This document shows, piece by piece, positions 26,900 to 35,441 of a DNA stretch of 64,000 bases. Both the position numbers and the translations under genes were made by a program. The notes beneath the pieces are model-generated. The model was not told where the DNA came from and did not search any database. It saw nothing but the letters and a program-made list of their open reading frames with translations. Position 1 is the first letter of the stretch, and each line of letters begins with the position of its first letter. The DNA comes from Granulosicoccus sp045106195 (GTDB lineage: Bacteria; Pseudomonadota; Gammaproteobacteria; Granulosicoccales; Granulosicoccaceae), in contig JBGCEH010000024.1 of the NCBI GenBank assembly GCA_045106195.1, positions 62,001 through 126,000 of the forward strand, given 5' to 3'.

Positions 26900-27364
26900 A
26901 TGCGATTTACCATGGTTAAAAAGACGAAGCCGACAAGCGATTCAAGTATCCAGATAGTTGAATGCGATGAGGAGATAACAACATGGCTGGAGGAGAAACT
27001 GCTCCATTCACTCCGGGAGATTAATAGTCAGACTGAAAATTCGAATATCATACTGACAGCCCGTCATTCCAAAGACCGGATTGCAGGTGGACTGATCGCA
27101 AGTACGTCCTATGGATGGCTTCTGGTAAAAATTCTGTGGGTTGACGAAATTTTTCGTGGATCGGGGATCGGCCAGTCTCTTATGCAACGTGCCGAGTCGT
27201 CAGCACTCAAACTGGGTTGCCACAGCGCATGGCTGGATACATCCAGCTCGGTCGCGCACGGTTTTTACCTTAAATCCGGATACGAAGTTTTCGGCCAACT
27301 GCACAACCAAGGCAACCAGAATCCACCGGGTCACCAACGTTGGTTCATGAAAAAAACTCTGTGA
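26900..27364 (+). CDS. GNAT-family N-acetyltransferase
   Basis: A 154-residue GNAT protein. The acetyl-CoA pyrophosphate loop is in FRGSGIGQSLMQRAE, after the beta-strand LLVKILWVDEI, and the C-terminal block has HGFYLKSGYEVFGQL. The acceptor is unknown. Starts at 26900 and 26912 are both possible with weak ribosome sites. It stands alone between the GH63 operon and a convergent GlcG-like gene. Confidence 0.88.
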   Translation: MRFTMVKKTKPTSDSSIQIVECDEEITTWLEEKLLHSLREINSQTENSNIILTARHSKDRIAGGLIASTSYGWLLVKILWVDEIFRGSGIGQSLMQRAESSALKLGCHSAWLDTSSSVAHGFYLKSGYEVFGQLHNQGNQNPPGHQRWFMKKTL

Positions 27365-27370
27365 AAATAA

Positions 27371-27414
27371 GCGCTACACTGCCTTGCAAGCGTTGTAATG
27401 TATACAGTGAGCGC
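27371..27414. terminator. Possible bidirectional terminator or hairpin
   Basis: GCGCT (27371-27375) and CACTG (27377-27381) pair with CAGTG (27405-27409) and AGCGC (27410-27414), with one bulged A. It begins seven bases after the GNAT stop and lies before the stop of the convergent gene. No T-tract is present. Confidence 0.5.
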
Positions 27415-27461
27415 CTGATAATCGAGAGCTTTTTGAAATGGTACGTGTCACTGAAGTATCA

Positions 27462-27896
27462 CTAAGCCGCGCCAGTGTCAGCCTTGAATCCTGCGGCTTC
27501 AATGGCAACCACCGCACAATGCTCATCATTGTCCGAAATATCGCCGGTAATACCTACTGCCCCCACCAATTCTCCCTCTGTCGAACGAATCAGCACACCA
27601 CCGGGAACAGGAACCAGCGCGCCATCGCACAATGAATTCATCGCCTGTATAAAAAACGGCTCGACTTTGGCTCGTTCGAACAGCGCGCGTGAGCCCAATC
27701 CCAACGATATTGCACCGTAGGCCTTTCCATGAGCAATCTTTGGGCGCACAAGACTGGTTCCGTCCTGACTCTCACTAGCCTTGATACTGCCCTGGGCACT
27801 CAATACCACAATGGCCATGGGCTTGAATCCCTGCTTTTGTTGCTCAGCCAGTGCATGATCGATAATGAGCTTGGCGTCTGCCAATTTTAATTCCAC
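27462..27896 (-). CDS. GlcG/HbpS family (heme-degrading-like) protein
   Basis: A 144-residue protein of the GlcG/HbpS (DUF336) fold. The family core is visible as ARALFERAK-like and PVPGGVLIRSTEGELVGAVG, ending in HCAVVAIEAAGF. Members bind heme or cobalamin-like ligands, or accompany glycolate and diol metabolism; no biochemical role can be read here. The start is a GTG at 27896. It is probably a single-gene unit. Confidence 0.85.
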   Translation of the reverse strand: MELKLADAKLIIDHALAEQQKQGFKPMAIVVLSAQGSIKASESQDGTSLVRPKIAHGKAYGAISLGLGSRALFERAKVEPFFIQAMNSLCDGALVPVPGGVLIRSTEGELVGAVGITGDISDNDEHCAVVAIEAAGFKADTGAA

Positions 27897-28117
27897 GGTG
27901 AAACATTTCCTGTGTACGAAAAATAGTAATTAGAACACATCGCGAGTTCCATGCTCTGCACGGTCTCGGAACTGCCTGGTTCAAGTGAATGATCATTATA
28001 TCGTTATTGATAGCTCGAAAAGGTATTTGTCGACTGTCACTTATGAAACAGGCTGTGGGCTTACACTGTTCCGGAATACGCAGGCAAACTGGTCAAAAAG
28101 TCATCTGTATTCTGTAC

Positions 28118-28152
28118 GGCGACGATGATAGGGTTTCCCTATCATCGTCGTC
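28118..28152 (+). promoter_or_regulatory. Long perfect hairpin directly before a ribosome site
   Basis: A 14-pair perfect stem, CGACGATGATAGGG at 28120-28133 and its complement at 28137-28150, closes on a TTT loop and extends by a G-U and a G-C pair. It ends two to three bases before TTGGAG, the ribosome site of the next gene. There is no T-tract. It could block or stabilise the 5' end of that mRNA. Confidence 0.75.
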
Positions 28153-28165
28153 CTTGGAGATCACT

Positions 28166-29140
28166 ATGAGCGTCAGAGTTGGCACGTTCAATCTGAACAA
28201 TCTGTTCTCGCGTTACAACTTTCAAGCGAATGTACGTCAGAATCCGCTGGGTAACAGTGGGGGCCTGACATTGAGCTTCAGCGAAGATGAGTTTATCGCT
28301 AGAACCTTCAATGGCTCACTCATCAAGGAGAAAAACGAGCAGGATACCGAGACCGTGGCACACAGAATTCGACAAGTCATGAATGCCGATGTGTTGGCAG
28401 TACAGGAGGTAGAACACATCATGATTCTGAAACAGTTCAACCGGCAATACCTGAATAGTATGTACCGGCATGTTGTTCTGATCGAAGGCAATGACTCCCG
28501 ATTCATTGATGTAGGCATTTTGTCCAGACTACCCCTGGGGGCTGTCACCTCTCACCAGACCGCAACACATCCAGACGACCCTGCCAGGAGAGTCTTCAGT
28601 CGCGACCTGCTGCAGGTAGAAGTTCTTGATGATCGTGGCGACAAACTGTTCAACCTGTACAACACCCACCTGAAAAGCAACTTTGTTCCATTTTTCGAAG
28701 ACCAGGTCGAAGGAGCAAGGCTTGCCAACGCGCGACGATTGCGACAGGCGCAAACCGTTGGCCGTATTCTCAGTAGAATGGAAAGACCGGGCAGTCGGTT
28801 TTTACTGACCGGCGATATGAATGATCCACCCGATTCGCCACACATACAAGACATGCTGATCGCTGACAATCGACCTCTGGTGAACGTATTGGCCGATGCA
28901 CAGGAGACTCGTCCGGCCAAGGCCGAAACACGCGGACAAGGCGATGGGCCTACTTCCCGCGTCTGGACACACCGATTCAATCCTGCCGGTCCCGCAGTTC
29001 CTCGCTACGAGCTACTCGATCAGATCTGGGCCAGTCAATCGCTGGCACCCTTTGCGATAAACCCCATGATTGACAGGCGAACAAGACACGGTGGCGACGG
29101 GAGCGATCATGATCCTGCCTGGATTGATCTGGACCTGTAA
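28166..29140 (+). CDS. Endonuclease/exonuclease/phosphatase-fold protein
   Basis: About 324 residues of the EEP (DNase I-like) superfamily. Metal and catalytic residues are recognisable: Asn in VGTFNLNNLF, Glu in AVQEVEH, the GDMNDPPDS motif and the final SDHDPAW with the general base His. ATG 28166 is chosen because GGAG lies seven bases before it and because the fold begins immediately; a longer reading would include the hairpin region. No signal peptide is seen, so a cytoplasmic nuclease or phosphodiesterase is likely. The substrate is unknown. Confidence 0.88.
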   Translation: MSVRVGTFNLNNLFSRYNFQANVRQNPLGNSGGLTLSFSEDEFIARTFNGSLIKEKNEQDTETVAHRIRQVMNADVLAVQEVEHIMILKQFNRQYLNSMYRHVVLIEGNDSRFIDVGILSRLPLGAVTSHQTATHPDDPARRVFSRDLLQVEVLDDRGDKLFNLYNTHLKSNFVPFFEDQVEGARLANARRLRQAQTVGRILSRMERPGSRFLLTGDMNDPPDSPHIQDMLIADNRPLVNVLADAQETRPAKAETRGQGDGPTSRVWTHRFNPAGPAVPRYELLDQIWASQSLAPFAINPMIDRRTRHGGDGSDHDPAWIDLDL

Positions 29141-29287
29141 ACTTATCGCTTGCTTGTGTTAACGATTTGGCATCTGGCACTGACACTGTTGACTCGGCAA
29201 GCCAGGAGCGTGGGTTCAGCCTTCTAAAACATTCCACAACACGCTGGCCAGACTGTCTTTCAACAGTAAAGGCAAAACAGAGGTTCG

Positions 29288-31240
29288 TCACCGAATACGC
29301 AAACGCCAGACGCTGAACAACAGACTAACGAGCCACAAGACAGCGCCCCCATTTCCGGTTGTCACAACACCGTCGGCAGGCACGTCACTATTATCATCTG
29401 TCCCCTGTCCCGACTGGCCAACGGCTGTGGGCTCATCCCCTTCACCATGCCCTTCAACGTTTGAATCAGGGTTCACCGTGGATTCACCGACGGATCCTGC
29501 AGGTCGGGACGGTGGAGACATGTTCAATGGATACGGAGCGGTAAACCCCGGCGTTTCGGGATTCAGCGGATCTGTCGGTGTTCCCGGGGGCAATGGCTGT
29601 GGACCTGTCGGATCAGCCAACTCATCGAACGACAAAGGCACAGCTTCCTCACCGAGATTTAGTGCCGATGCGGGGAAACCGACTGACAGCATACCCTGCT
29701 CAGCATCAGGGGCTGCCGGTGCTCGCACTAGCTCCGATTCTCGACCATAGAATACATAGGTCTCTCCCTGTCCGGACGCACCCATCATCACATCGTCACG
29801 CCCGTCATCATTAAAGTCCCCAGCACTGGCTACTGAGACAGCAAAATAGTCGACTGTACCCGTGCCATTGATGCGAAAGCCATTGTTACCATCAAGATCG
29901 TTCAGACTCAGCGTTGCAGGAAATGCGCTGGTAGATCCAAAAACAAAATACACCTGACCGACGCCTTTACGACTGGGATTGATGATGGTGTGTGGCGCGC
30001 CAATCATTATGTCAACAATACCATCACTGTTGATGTCACCTGCCGTATCGATATCGGCACCCGCCATATCACCCCAGATTGCCTCCCCCTCTTCAATAGG
30101 GATGACACCACCACGGATACCACGCAAAACAAACCCGTTGGTACCGTCAAGTTCTGATTTGGTGATGCTCGAAACACCAACAAATTGTCCACCGAACAGA
30201 ACGTAAACTTCACCAGGGTAGTCGCTGGGTACCCCGAACGGCCCCTTGCCTGGCGCACCAATAGCAAGGTCATCTATCCCGTCGTGGTTAAGGTCGCCAA
30301 CCGCTGCCACGGCGGCACCTGCCAGCTCCTGTATTTCAGATCCCTGAAAGACAAGGCCGCGACCCGCTTCGATATCAGCAAGACTGATCGCCGCTGGAAA
30401 CTGGTCACCACCCAAAAGCAAATAAGCAGCACCTGCCTCGGACTTGCCATTGCTCGTCTGGTACGGAGCACCGACAAGAACATCATCAAAGCCATCGTTG
30501 TTGAAGTCCCCAGCACCTGATACATAGAGACCCGTTCGATCCTGCGCGCTGATACCCACTACTGCAAACCCGTTACTCCCGGTAAGTTCCGCGGGTGAAA
30601 ACGTGGCGGGAAAGCCATCGCGCCTGCCAAAGATGACATAACTCACACCAGCTCCCACCAGCCCGGCAGGCGAGGCATTGGCATTACCTACAACGAAATC
30701 TGCCAGTCCATCGGCGTTGACGTCACCAGCACGTTTCAGATCAGTAGCAGCCGAGCCAAACACAAAGCCGTTGCTCCCATCAAGCGATGCCACATCCAGT
30801 GAACGGTTGAATCCGCTGGAAGATCCGTATATGACGCGTGTACCTGTCAGCGAGGCTACACCAACATCATCGAGCCCATCCCCGTTGATATCACCAAGAC
30901 CTGCGACAACGGAATCGTTTTCTGCATCGTTCAGAATGACAAACCCGCTATTACCGTCAAGCTGCTGTCCATTAAGGACGCCATTGTTACCTCTCGTCGG
31001 ACCAAAAACGACCCGCACACCTCCGACGCCTGCGCCTATCAGAAGGTCTTCCAGATTGTCGCCGTTGACATCACCAGCGCGGTCTACCGGTCCGCCACGA
31101 TCCACAATAAGCTGATCTGAAGCATCGAGTCTAAAGCTCTCTATAACAGGGTCATAACTTTGCGCCAGACCACCTACCGTGAATCCTGAGAGTGTCGTCA
31201 GCGCCAGCAGGCGATTCAGGTTGACTGTTGATAAACGCAT
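29288..31240 (-). CDS. Exported FG-GAP/integrin-alpha repeat protein with GlyGly-CTERM-like tail
   Basis: About 650 residues. A signal peptide (cleavage near GLAQS) is followed by seven FG-GAP repeats, each with a calcium-binding DxNxDGxxD loop (for example GDINGDGLDDVGVA, GDFNNDGFDDVLVGAP, GDLNHDGIDDLAIGAP), predicted to close a seven-bladed beta-propeller. A Pro/Gly-rich low-complexity linker comes next. The end GNGGAVLWLVSLLFSVWRLRIR-like segment (GG, hydrophobic stretch, basic finish) resembles a GlyGly-CTERM sorting signal processed by rhombosortase. It is likely secreted or surface-attached, perhaps adhesive. ATG 31240 is preferred to a start at 31285 for its clean signal peptide. Confidence 0.87.
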   Translation of the reverse strand: MRLSTVNLNRLLALTTLSGFTVGGLAQSYDPVIESFRLDASDQLIVDRGGPVDRAGDVNGDNLEDLLIGAGVGGVRVVFGPTRGNNGVLNGQQLDGNSGFVILNDAENDSVVAGLGDINGDGLDDVGVASLTGTRVIYGSSSGFNRSLDVASLDGSNGFVFGSAATDLKRAGDVNADGLADFVVGNANASPAGLVGAGVSYVIFGRRDGFPATFSPAELTGSNGFAVVGISAQDRTGLYVSGAGDFNNDGFDDVLVGAPYQTSNGKSEAGAAYLLLGGDQFPAAISLADIEAGRGLVFQGSEIQELAGAAVAAVGDLNHDGIDDLAIGAPGKGPFGVPSDYPGEVYVLFGGQFVGVSSITKSELDGTNGFVLRGIRGGVIPIEEGEAIWGDMAGADIDTAGDINSDGIVDIMIGAPHTIINPSRKGVGQVYFVFGSTSAFPATLSLNDLDGNNGFRINGTGTVDYFAVSVASAGDFNDDGRDDVMMGASGQGETYVFYGRESELVRAPAAPDAEQGMLSVGFPASALNLGEEAVPLSFDELADPTGPQPLPPGTPTDPLNPETPGFTAPYPLNMSPPSRPAGSVGESTVNPDSNVEGHGEGDEPTAVGQSGQGTDDNSDVPADGVVTTGNGGAVLWLVSLLFSVWRLRIR

Positions 31241-31567
31241 GAGGCAGGGCTTCCGTGGCCGGGAATAGCGATCGGTAATGAACAATCACGCCACACCGAT
31301 ATCGGGTTTGAATTTCGATAGCCGAACATTATGTAAAAATCTGCCCAGCTCCAGCGATACGCCAGGACGTTGCAGTTGGGCCGTAACTAGAGCCTGACTG
31401 AGCATCGCGTATTTATCAAGACCCATTAACAAAGAGTGACAATTCACGAATGTCAATGGATGTGCATGTTGCAGCCAGAAGCGGTGGATGCCGCCTATAT
31501 GCCTGCATACACTCGATGGCACCCTGCTGTGCAGTTCCCTGCTCGTTGGTTAACAGCACCACACCGA
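31241..31567. other. Intergenic region between FG-GAP and AsnC-type genes
   Basis: A 327-base gap. It should contain the promoter for the minus-strand FG-GAP gene. A 78-codon open frame at 31286-31522 (-) has no recognisable motif and no clear ribosome site; I do not call it a gene. Confidence 0.45.
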
Positions 31568-32026
31568 CTACGACAGTGGCAACGGGCTATTCTGTTTCAA
31601 CACTTGCATCGACAAATTGGACGTGACGCTGTAGAGATCGACATCAGCAACGATTTTTTTGTACAAACTGTCAAAGTCCCTTGTGGAACTTACCTGAACT
31701 TTAAGCAGGTAATCTATTTCCCCTGACAAGCGATGAGCCTCAACGATTTCAGGATAACGATTAACCACCGCGTTGAATTTAATCAACCATTGCTCGTTAT
31801 GCTGATTGGTCTTTATCGAGATAAAGAACGTCTCTTTCAAGCCAATTTTCTCGGCATCGAGCACCACTATCTGTCTTTTTATAACGCCAGCACTTTGTAA
31901 TCGTTGCACCCGATTCCAGGCAGCGGTTTTAGAGACCCCGACTGCCCTCGCCATACGCTCCATGGACTGGCTGGCGTCGAGTTGCAGCTGCATGAGCAGA
32001 GCGCGATCTATGTCGTCAAGCTCCAT
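31568..32026 (-). CDS. Lrp/AsnC-family transcriptional regulator
   Basis: A 152-residue regulator with an N-terminal helix-turn-helix (DRALLMQLQLDASQSMERMA then VGVSKTAAWNRVQRLQ) and a C-terminal RAM/AsnC ligand domain with EAHRLSGEIDYLLKVQV. Such proteins form octamers that sense amino acids or other small molecules. It is divergent from the YeeE-type transporter across a short AT-rich gap containing a symmetrical site, so it probably controls that transporter and itself. Confidence 0.93.
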   Translation of the reverse strand: MELDDIDRALLMQLQLDASQSMERMARAVGVSKTAAWNRVQRLQSAGVIKRQIVVLDAEKIGLKETFFISIKTNQHNEQWLIKFNAVVNRYPEIVEAHRLSGEIDYLLKVQVSSTRDFDSLYKKIVADVDLYSVTSNLSMQVLKQNSPLPLS

Positions 32027-32054
32027 CCATCTGTTCTCTCAGCAATAACATCTT

Positions 32055-32069
32055 AGGAATAATATTCCT
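32055..32069. promoter_or_regulatory. Lrp/AsnC-type operator candidate
   Basis: AGGAATAATATTCCT is a perfect 15-base inverted repeat (six-base arms, AAT centre), similar in design to Lrp-family sites. It lies 29 bases before the AsnC-type gene and about 120 bases before the transporter, in an AT-rich segment. Confidence 0.6.
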
Positions 32070-32186
32070 TATATTGTCCAAAATCACAAAAAATCGACAA
32101 TTTTATTCATAAATTCTTGAAATCAAGTGAATATCATTCAATATTCACCTGAAATTCCTATCTCTTGCCTACCAGCAGGTGCGCCC

Positions 32187-33260
32187 ATGTTTGAACAACT
32201 CGGATTTGAATCCCTCTCACCACTCACAGCTTCAGCCATTTTCGGCATACTGCTGGGTCTCGTGTTTGGAGTAGCCGCACAACGCTCACGGTTCTGCCTA
32301 CGCCGAGCATTAGCTGATCCCGATGTTGACGCACGCTCCAGTGCGCTTGCCGTGTGGCTCAGTGCGCTGGGTATTGCCATCGCCGGCACCCAGCTAAGCG
32401 TGTATCTAGGTTGGATCGACTTTTCAGGTCACCGATTTCATGATGCTGCTATTCCCGTTATATCCATCGTTCTCGGCGGGCTGATGTTCGGCATGGGCAT
32501 GATTCTTACACGTGGCTGCGCTTCTCGCCTCACCGTGCTTGCCGGTAGCGGCAACCTCAGAGCGCTTTTTGTTCTCGTCGTGTTTGCCGTCACCGCTCAC
32601 GCAACTCTAAAGGGAATACTCGCGCCCGTTCGAACGTTTGTATCAGACTTTACCTTGCAGGTCGGTGCTGTCTTGAACATCGTTAGCTCACCACCTTCGG
32701 CGTTAATTACCAGTGCAGCTGCAGCAGCTTTCGTCATCGCCTTGTTCGTCCGCCGGCCCCGCATTCGTGGTCAGATGATCGGTGGTGTGGTTATTGGCTT
32801 GTTGGTCGCTGCCGGATGGGTAGGTACCGGGCTGGTGCTGCAGGACGACTTCGACCCCATTGCCTTTCAATCATTGTCATTCACCTCTTCAAGTACCGAG
32901 TGGCTGTTCTGGGGTATTGCTTCAACCTCGATCGGTGCAGGCTTTGGCGTAGGCCTGTTCTCTGGGGTACTGCTGGGTAGCGCAGTTTCATCACTGACAC
33001 ATTCAGATTTTACGTGGGAGTCATTCGAGTCACCAGCGCAGACGGGGCGTTATCTGGTTGGTGCCGTCGTAATGGGCGCAGGTGGCGTTCTGGCAGGTGG
33101 CTGCACAGTCGGTGCCGGGCTGAGTGGTATTTCAAGCCTCAGTGTTTCAGCCTTGCTGGCGTTGGCGTCCATCGTGATCGGCGGCATACTCACAAACGCT
33201 GTACTCGCACGAAACTACAAAGTACCCAAAGGTGCCAGCCTGGAAGCACTGGCACCGTAA
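32187..33260 (+). CDS. YeeE/YedE-family membrane transporter
   Basis: About 357 residues, largely hydrophobic, with the two Cys-containing YeeE motifs: LTRGCASRLT after a GMGMI helix, and GGVLAGGCTVGAGLSG near the C-terminus. The characterised relative TsuA imports thiosulfate using such cysteines; other members carry selenium or sulfur species. ATG 32187 is chosen since AGGTG lies seven bases before it. Its divergent Lrp/AsnC regulator suggests control by a sulfur amino acid or related signal. No SirA/TusA-like partner gene is adjacent. Confidence 0.9.
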   Translation: MFEQLGFESLSPLTASAIFGILLGLVFGVAAQRSRFCLRRALADPDVDARSSALAVWLSALGIAIAGTQLSVYLGWIDFSGHRFHDAAIPVISIVLGGLMFGMGMILTRGCASRLTVLAGSGNLRALFVLVVFAVTAHATLKGILAPVRTFVSDFTLQVGAVLNIVSSPPSALITSAAAAAFVIALFVRRPRIRGQMIGGVVIGLLVAAGWVGTGLVLQDDFDPIAFQSLSFTSSSTEWLFWGIASTSIGAGFGVGLFSGVLLGSAVSSLTHSDFTWESFESPAQTGRYLVGAVVMGAGGVLAGGCTVGAGLSGISSLSVSALLALASIVIGGILTNAVLARNYKVPKGASLEALAP

Positions 33261-33311
33261 ACGGAACCGACTGATCAGGGGTTTAGTCAGTCCTGCTTGC
33301 GCTAACCAGGG

Positions 33312-35156
33312 CTAGTGGTTGTCTCTGGGTACACCCTTGGTTTGCGCAATACGTTGATAATCGGGTGCATTGCCGAGCACCATGCCTTTGTCAAACTGGC
33401 TGACCATTGAACGCTGAATCTGTTGCCAGGGCGTCTGATCTGCTGGAAAGTCATAGCCGCCCGCTTCAGCCAGCGCCTGCAGGCGCTGCTTGATTTCTTC
33501 ATCGCTCACGAGTAAATCAACTCGGCGCTTTCGAAGATCCACACGTAATCGATCACCGGTTTTGACAATGGACAAGCCGCCCATGATCGCAGCTTCTGGT
33601 GCTACGTTCAGAATCGAGGGAGATCCTGACGTACCTGACTGACGCCCGTCACCGATACAGGGCAGCTCGGTTATACCCCGTTCAATGAGATAAGCTGGCG
33701 GTTGCATATTGACAACTTCTGCCCCACCAGGATAACCGATGGGTCCGGCCCCGCGCATAATCAATATGCTTTGCTCATCCATGCCCTGCGCTGGATCATC
33801 AATAAGTTCGTGGTAATGCTCAGGACCATCGAATACGAAGACATTCCCTTCAAACGCTTCGGGGTCATCTGGATTGGACAGATAACTTTTACGGAAGCTG
33901 TCGGAAATGACCGACGTCTTCATGATCGCGCTGTCCCACAAATTGCTCTTCAGGTCGAGAAACCCGGCACGCGCTTTTAGTGGAGAATCATAGGGATGAA
34001 TGACATCATCGTTACTCACCTGTGCACCTGAATATTCCTCTTTTACACTTTTGCCCGTGACAGTGATGGCATCGGGAGCTGGTAAAACACCTTTATCCAG
34101 AAGAGTTCTGATAACAGCCGGCACTCCACCCGCACGATGGAAGTCCTCTCCCAGATACTTGCCTGATGGTTGCATGTTTACTATCAAGGGAATGTCATGA
34201 CCCACCGATTCCCAATCGCTGTTATCAAGCTTCACTCCCATATGGGCCGCTATCGCGTTCATATGAATCGGCGCATTGGTAGAGCCACCAATCGCAGAGT
34301 TCACAACAATGGCATTGTCGAAGGCCGCACGCGTCATGATGTCGGACGGTTTCAGATCCTCGTGAACCATGCCGACAATTCGCTGACCTGTCATGTACGA
34401 AATTTGCCCACGTTCTCGGTAAGGTGCTGGAATAGCTGCTGATCGAGGCAACTGCATGCCCAGAGCCTCTGCCAGACTGTTCATGGTGCTCGCAGTTCCC
34501 ATGGAGTTACAATACCCCACGGAAGGTGCAGCATCAGCGGCAAGACGCATGAATTCATTTTCATCAATTTCGCCAATGGACAGTTTCTGCCGTGAGTTCC
34601 AGATAACGGTACCTGATCCTGACCGTTCCTCTCCTTCCCATCCATTTAGCATCGGCCCAACCGACAGCGCGATAGATGGGATATTCACGGTAGCCGCCGC
34701 CATAAGCAGCGCCGGCGTTGTCTTATCGCATCCGATGGTTAGCACCACTCCATCAAGAGGATAGCCGTAGAGCGTCTCAACCAGACCCAGGTAGGCCAGG
34801 TTACGATCCAGCGCTGCTGTTGGGCGTTTACCCGTTTCCTGTATCGGATGCACTGGAAACTCGAAACATATACCACCGGCGGAAACGATGCCTTCACGCA
34901 CACGTTTGGCGAGCTCGACATGATGGCGATTACACGGCGTCAGATCGTTGCCGGTCTGGGCGATGCCGATCAGAGGCTTGCCAGACTGCAGCTCCTCACG
35001 CGTAAGACCATAGTTCAGATAACGCTCAAGATAGAGCGCTGTCATGGAAGGGTTATCCGGGTTGTCAAACCACTGCTGGGAACGAAGCTTCATATCTGGG
35101 GTATCAGCTGATGGATGGGTTACTGGGACTGGCAATGTGCACAAACGTCTCGCCAT
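33312..35156 (-). CDS. IlvD/Edd-family sugar-acid dehydratase
   Basis: About 614 residues of the IlvD/Edd dehydratase family. Iron-sulfur ligands are visible as Cys in LTPCNRHH, IGCDKTTPA and GYCNSMGTAST. The start LRSQQWFDNPDNP followed by ALYLERYLNYGLT is characteristic of the arabinonate/xylonate-type branch rather than dihydroxyacid dehydratase of valine synthesis. It removes water from an aldonic acid to give a 2-keto-3-deoxy acid. ATG 35156 is listed; ATG 35093 matches homologue starts equally well. It is divergent from a sulfatase, suggesting breakdown of sulfated sugars. No aldolase or dehydrogenase partner is adjacent. Confidence 0.9.
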   Translation of the reverse strand: MARRLCTLPVPVTHPSADTPDMKLRSQQWFDNPDNPSMTALYLERYLNYGLTREELQSGKPLIGIAQTGNDLTPCNRHHVELAKRVREGIVSAGGICFEFPVHPIQETGKRPTAALDRNLAYLGLVETLYGYPLDGVVLTIGCDKTTPALLMAAATVNIPSIALSVGPMLNGWEGEERSGSGTVIWNSRQKLSIGEIDENEFMRLAADAAPSVGYCNSMGTASTMNSLAEALGMQLPRSAAIPAPYRERGQISYMTGQRIVGMVHEDLKPSDIMTRAAFDNAIVVNSAIGGSTNAPIHMNAIAAHMGVKLDNSDWESVGHDIPLIVNMQPSGKYLGEDFHRAGGVPAVIRTLLDKGVLPAPDAITVTGKSVKEEYSGAQVSNDDVIHPYDSPLKARAGFLDLKSNLWDSAIMKTSVISDSFRKSYLSNPDDPEAFEGNVFVFDGPEHYHELIDDPAQGMDEQSILIMRGAGPIGYPGGAEVVNMQPPAYLIERGITELPCIGDGRQSGTSGSPSILNVAPEAAIMGGLSIVKTGDRLRVDLRKRRVDLLVSDEEIKQRLQALAEAGGYDFPADQTPWQQIQRSMVSQFDKGMVLGNAPDYQRIAQTKGVPRDNH

Positions 35157-35441
35157 AGTCTCTCATAACCCTGCCGCCTCACGCACGGCCCACATCTGAA
35201 TACATCCGGATTGCGCATTAACAACACAGTATGACGCCTGTTTTCAACCGGTTTCTGACGATCCACTGCAATAATGTCTTCATGAAGATGTCCACGTCGC
35301 GGTCATTTATTAACAGCCTTAAGTAGTACGCCATCCGTCAAATAACCCGAATAAGCCCTCGAATATGGTCAACGGGAATGGAACTTGAAGCACGTAAAAT
35401 ATCCCTCCAGGGGCATTTATCACAAAGGCCAACGATATAGC

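Noticed and set aside
29359..31115. Several long open frames on the plus strand opposite the FG-GAP gene
   Set aside because: They mirror the repetitive coding strand of the propeller gene, are Pro/Ser/Arg-rich and have no ribosome sites.
31286..31522. A 78-codon open frame on the minus strand between the FG-GAP and AsnC-type genes
   Set aside because: It lacks a clear ribosome site and any known motif. Kept as a possibility only, not as a gene.
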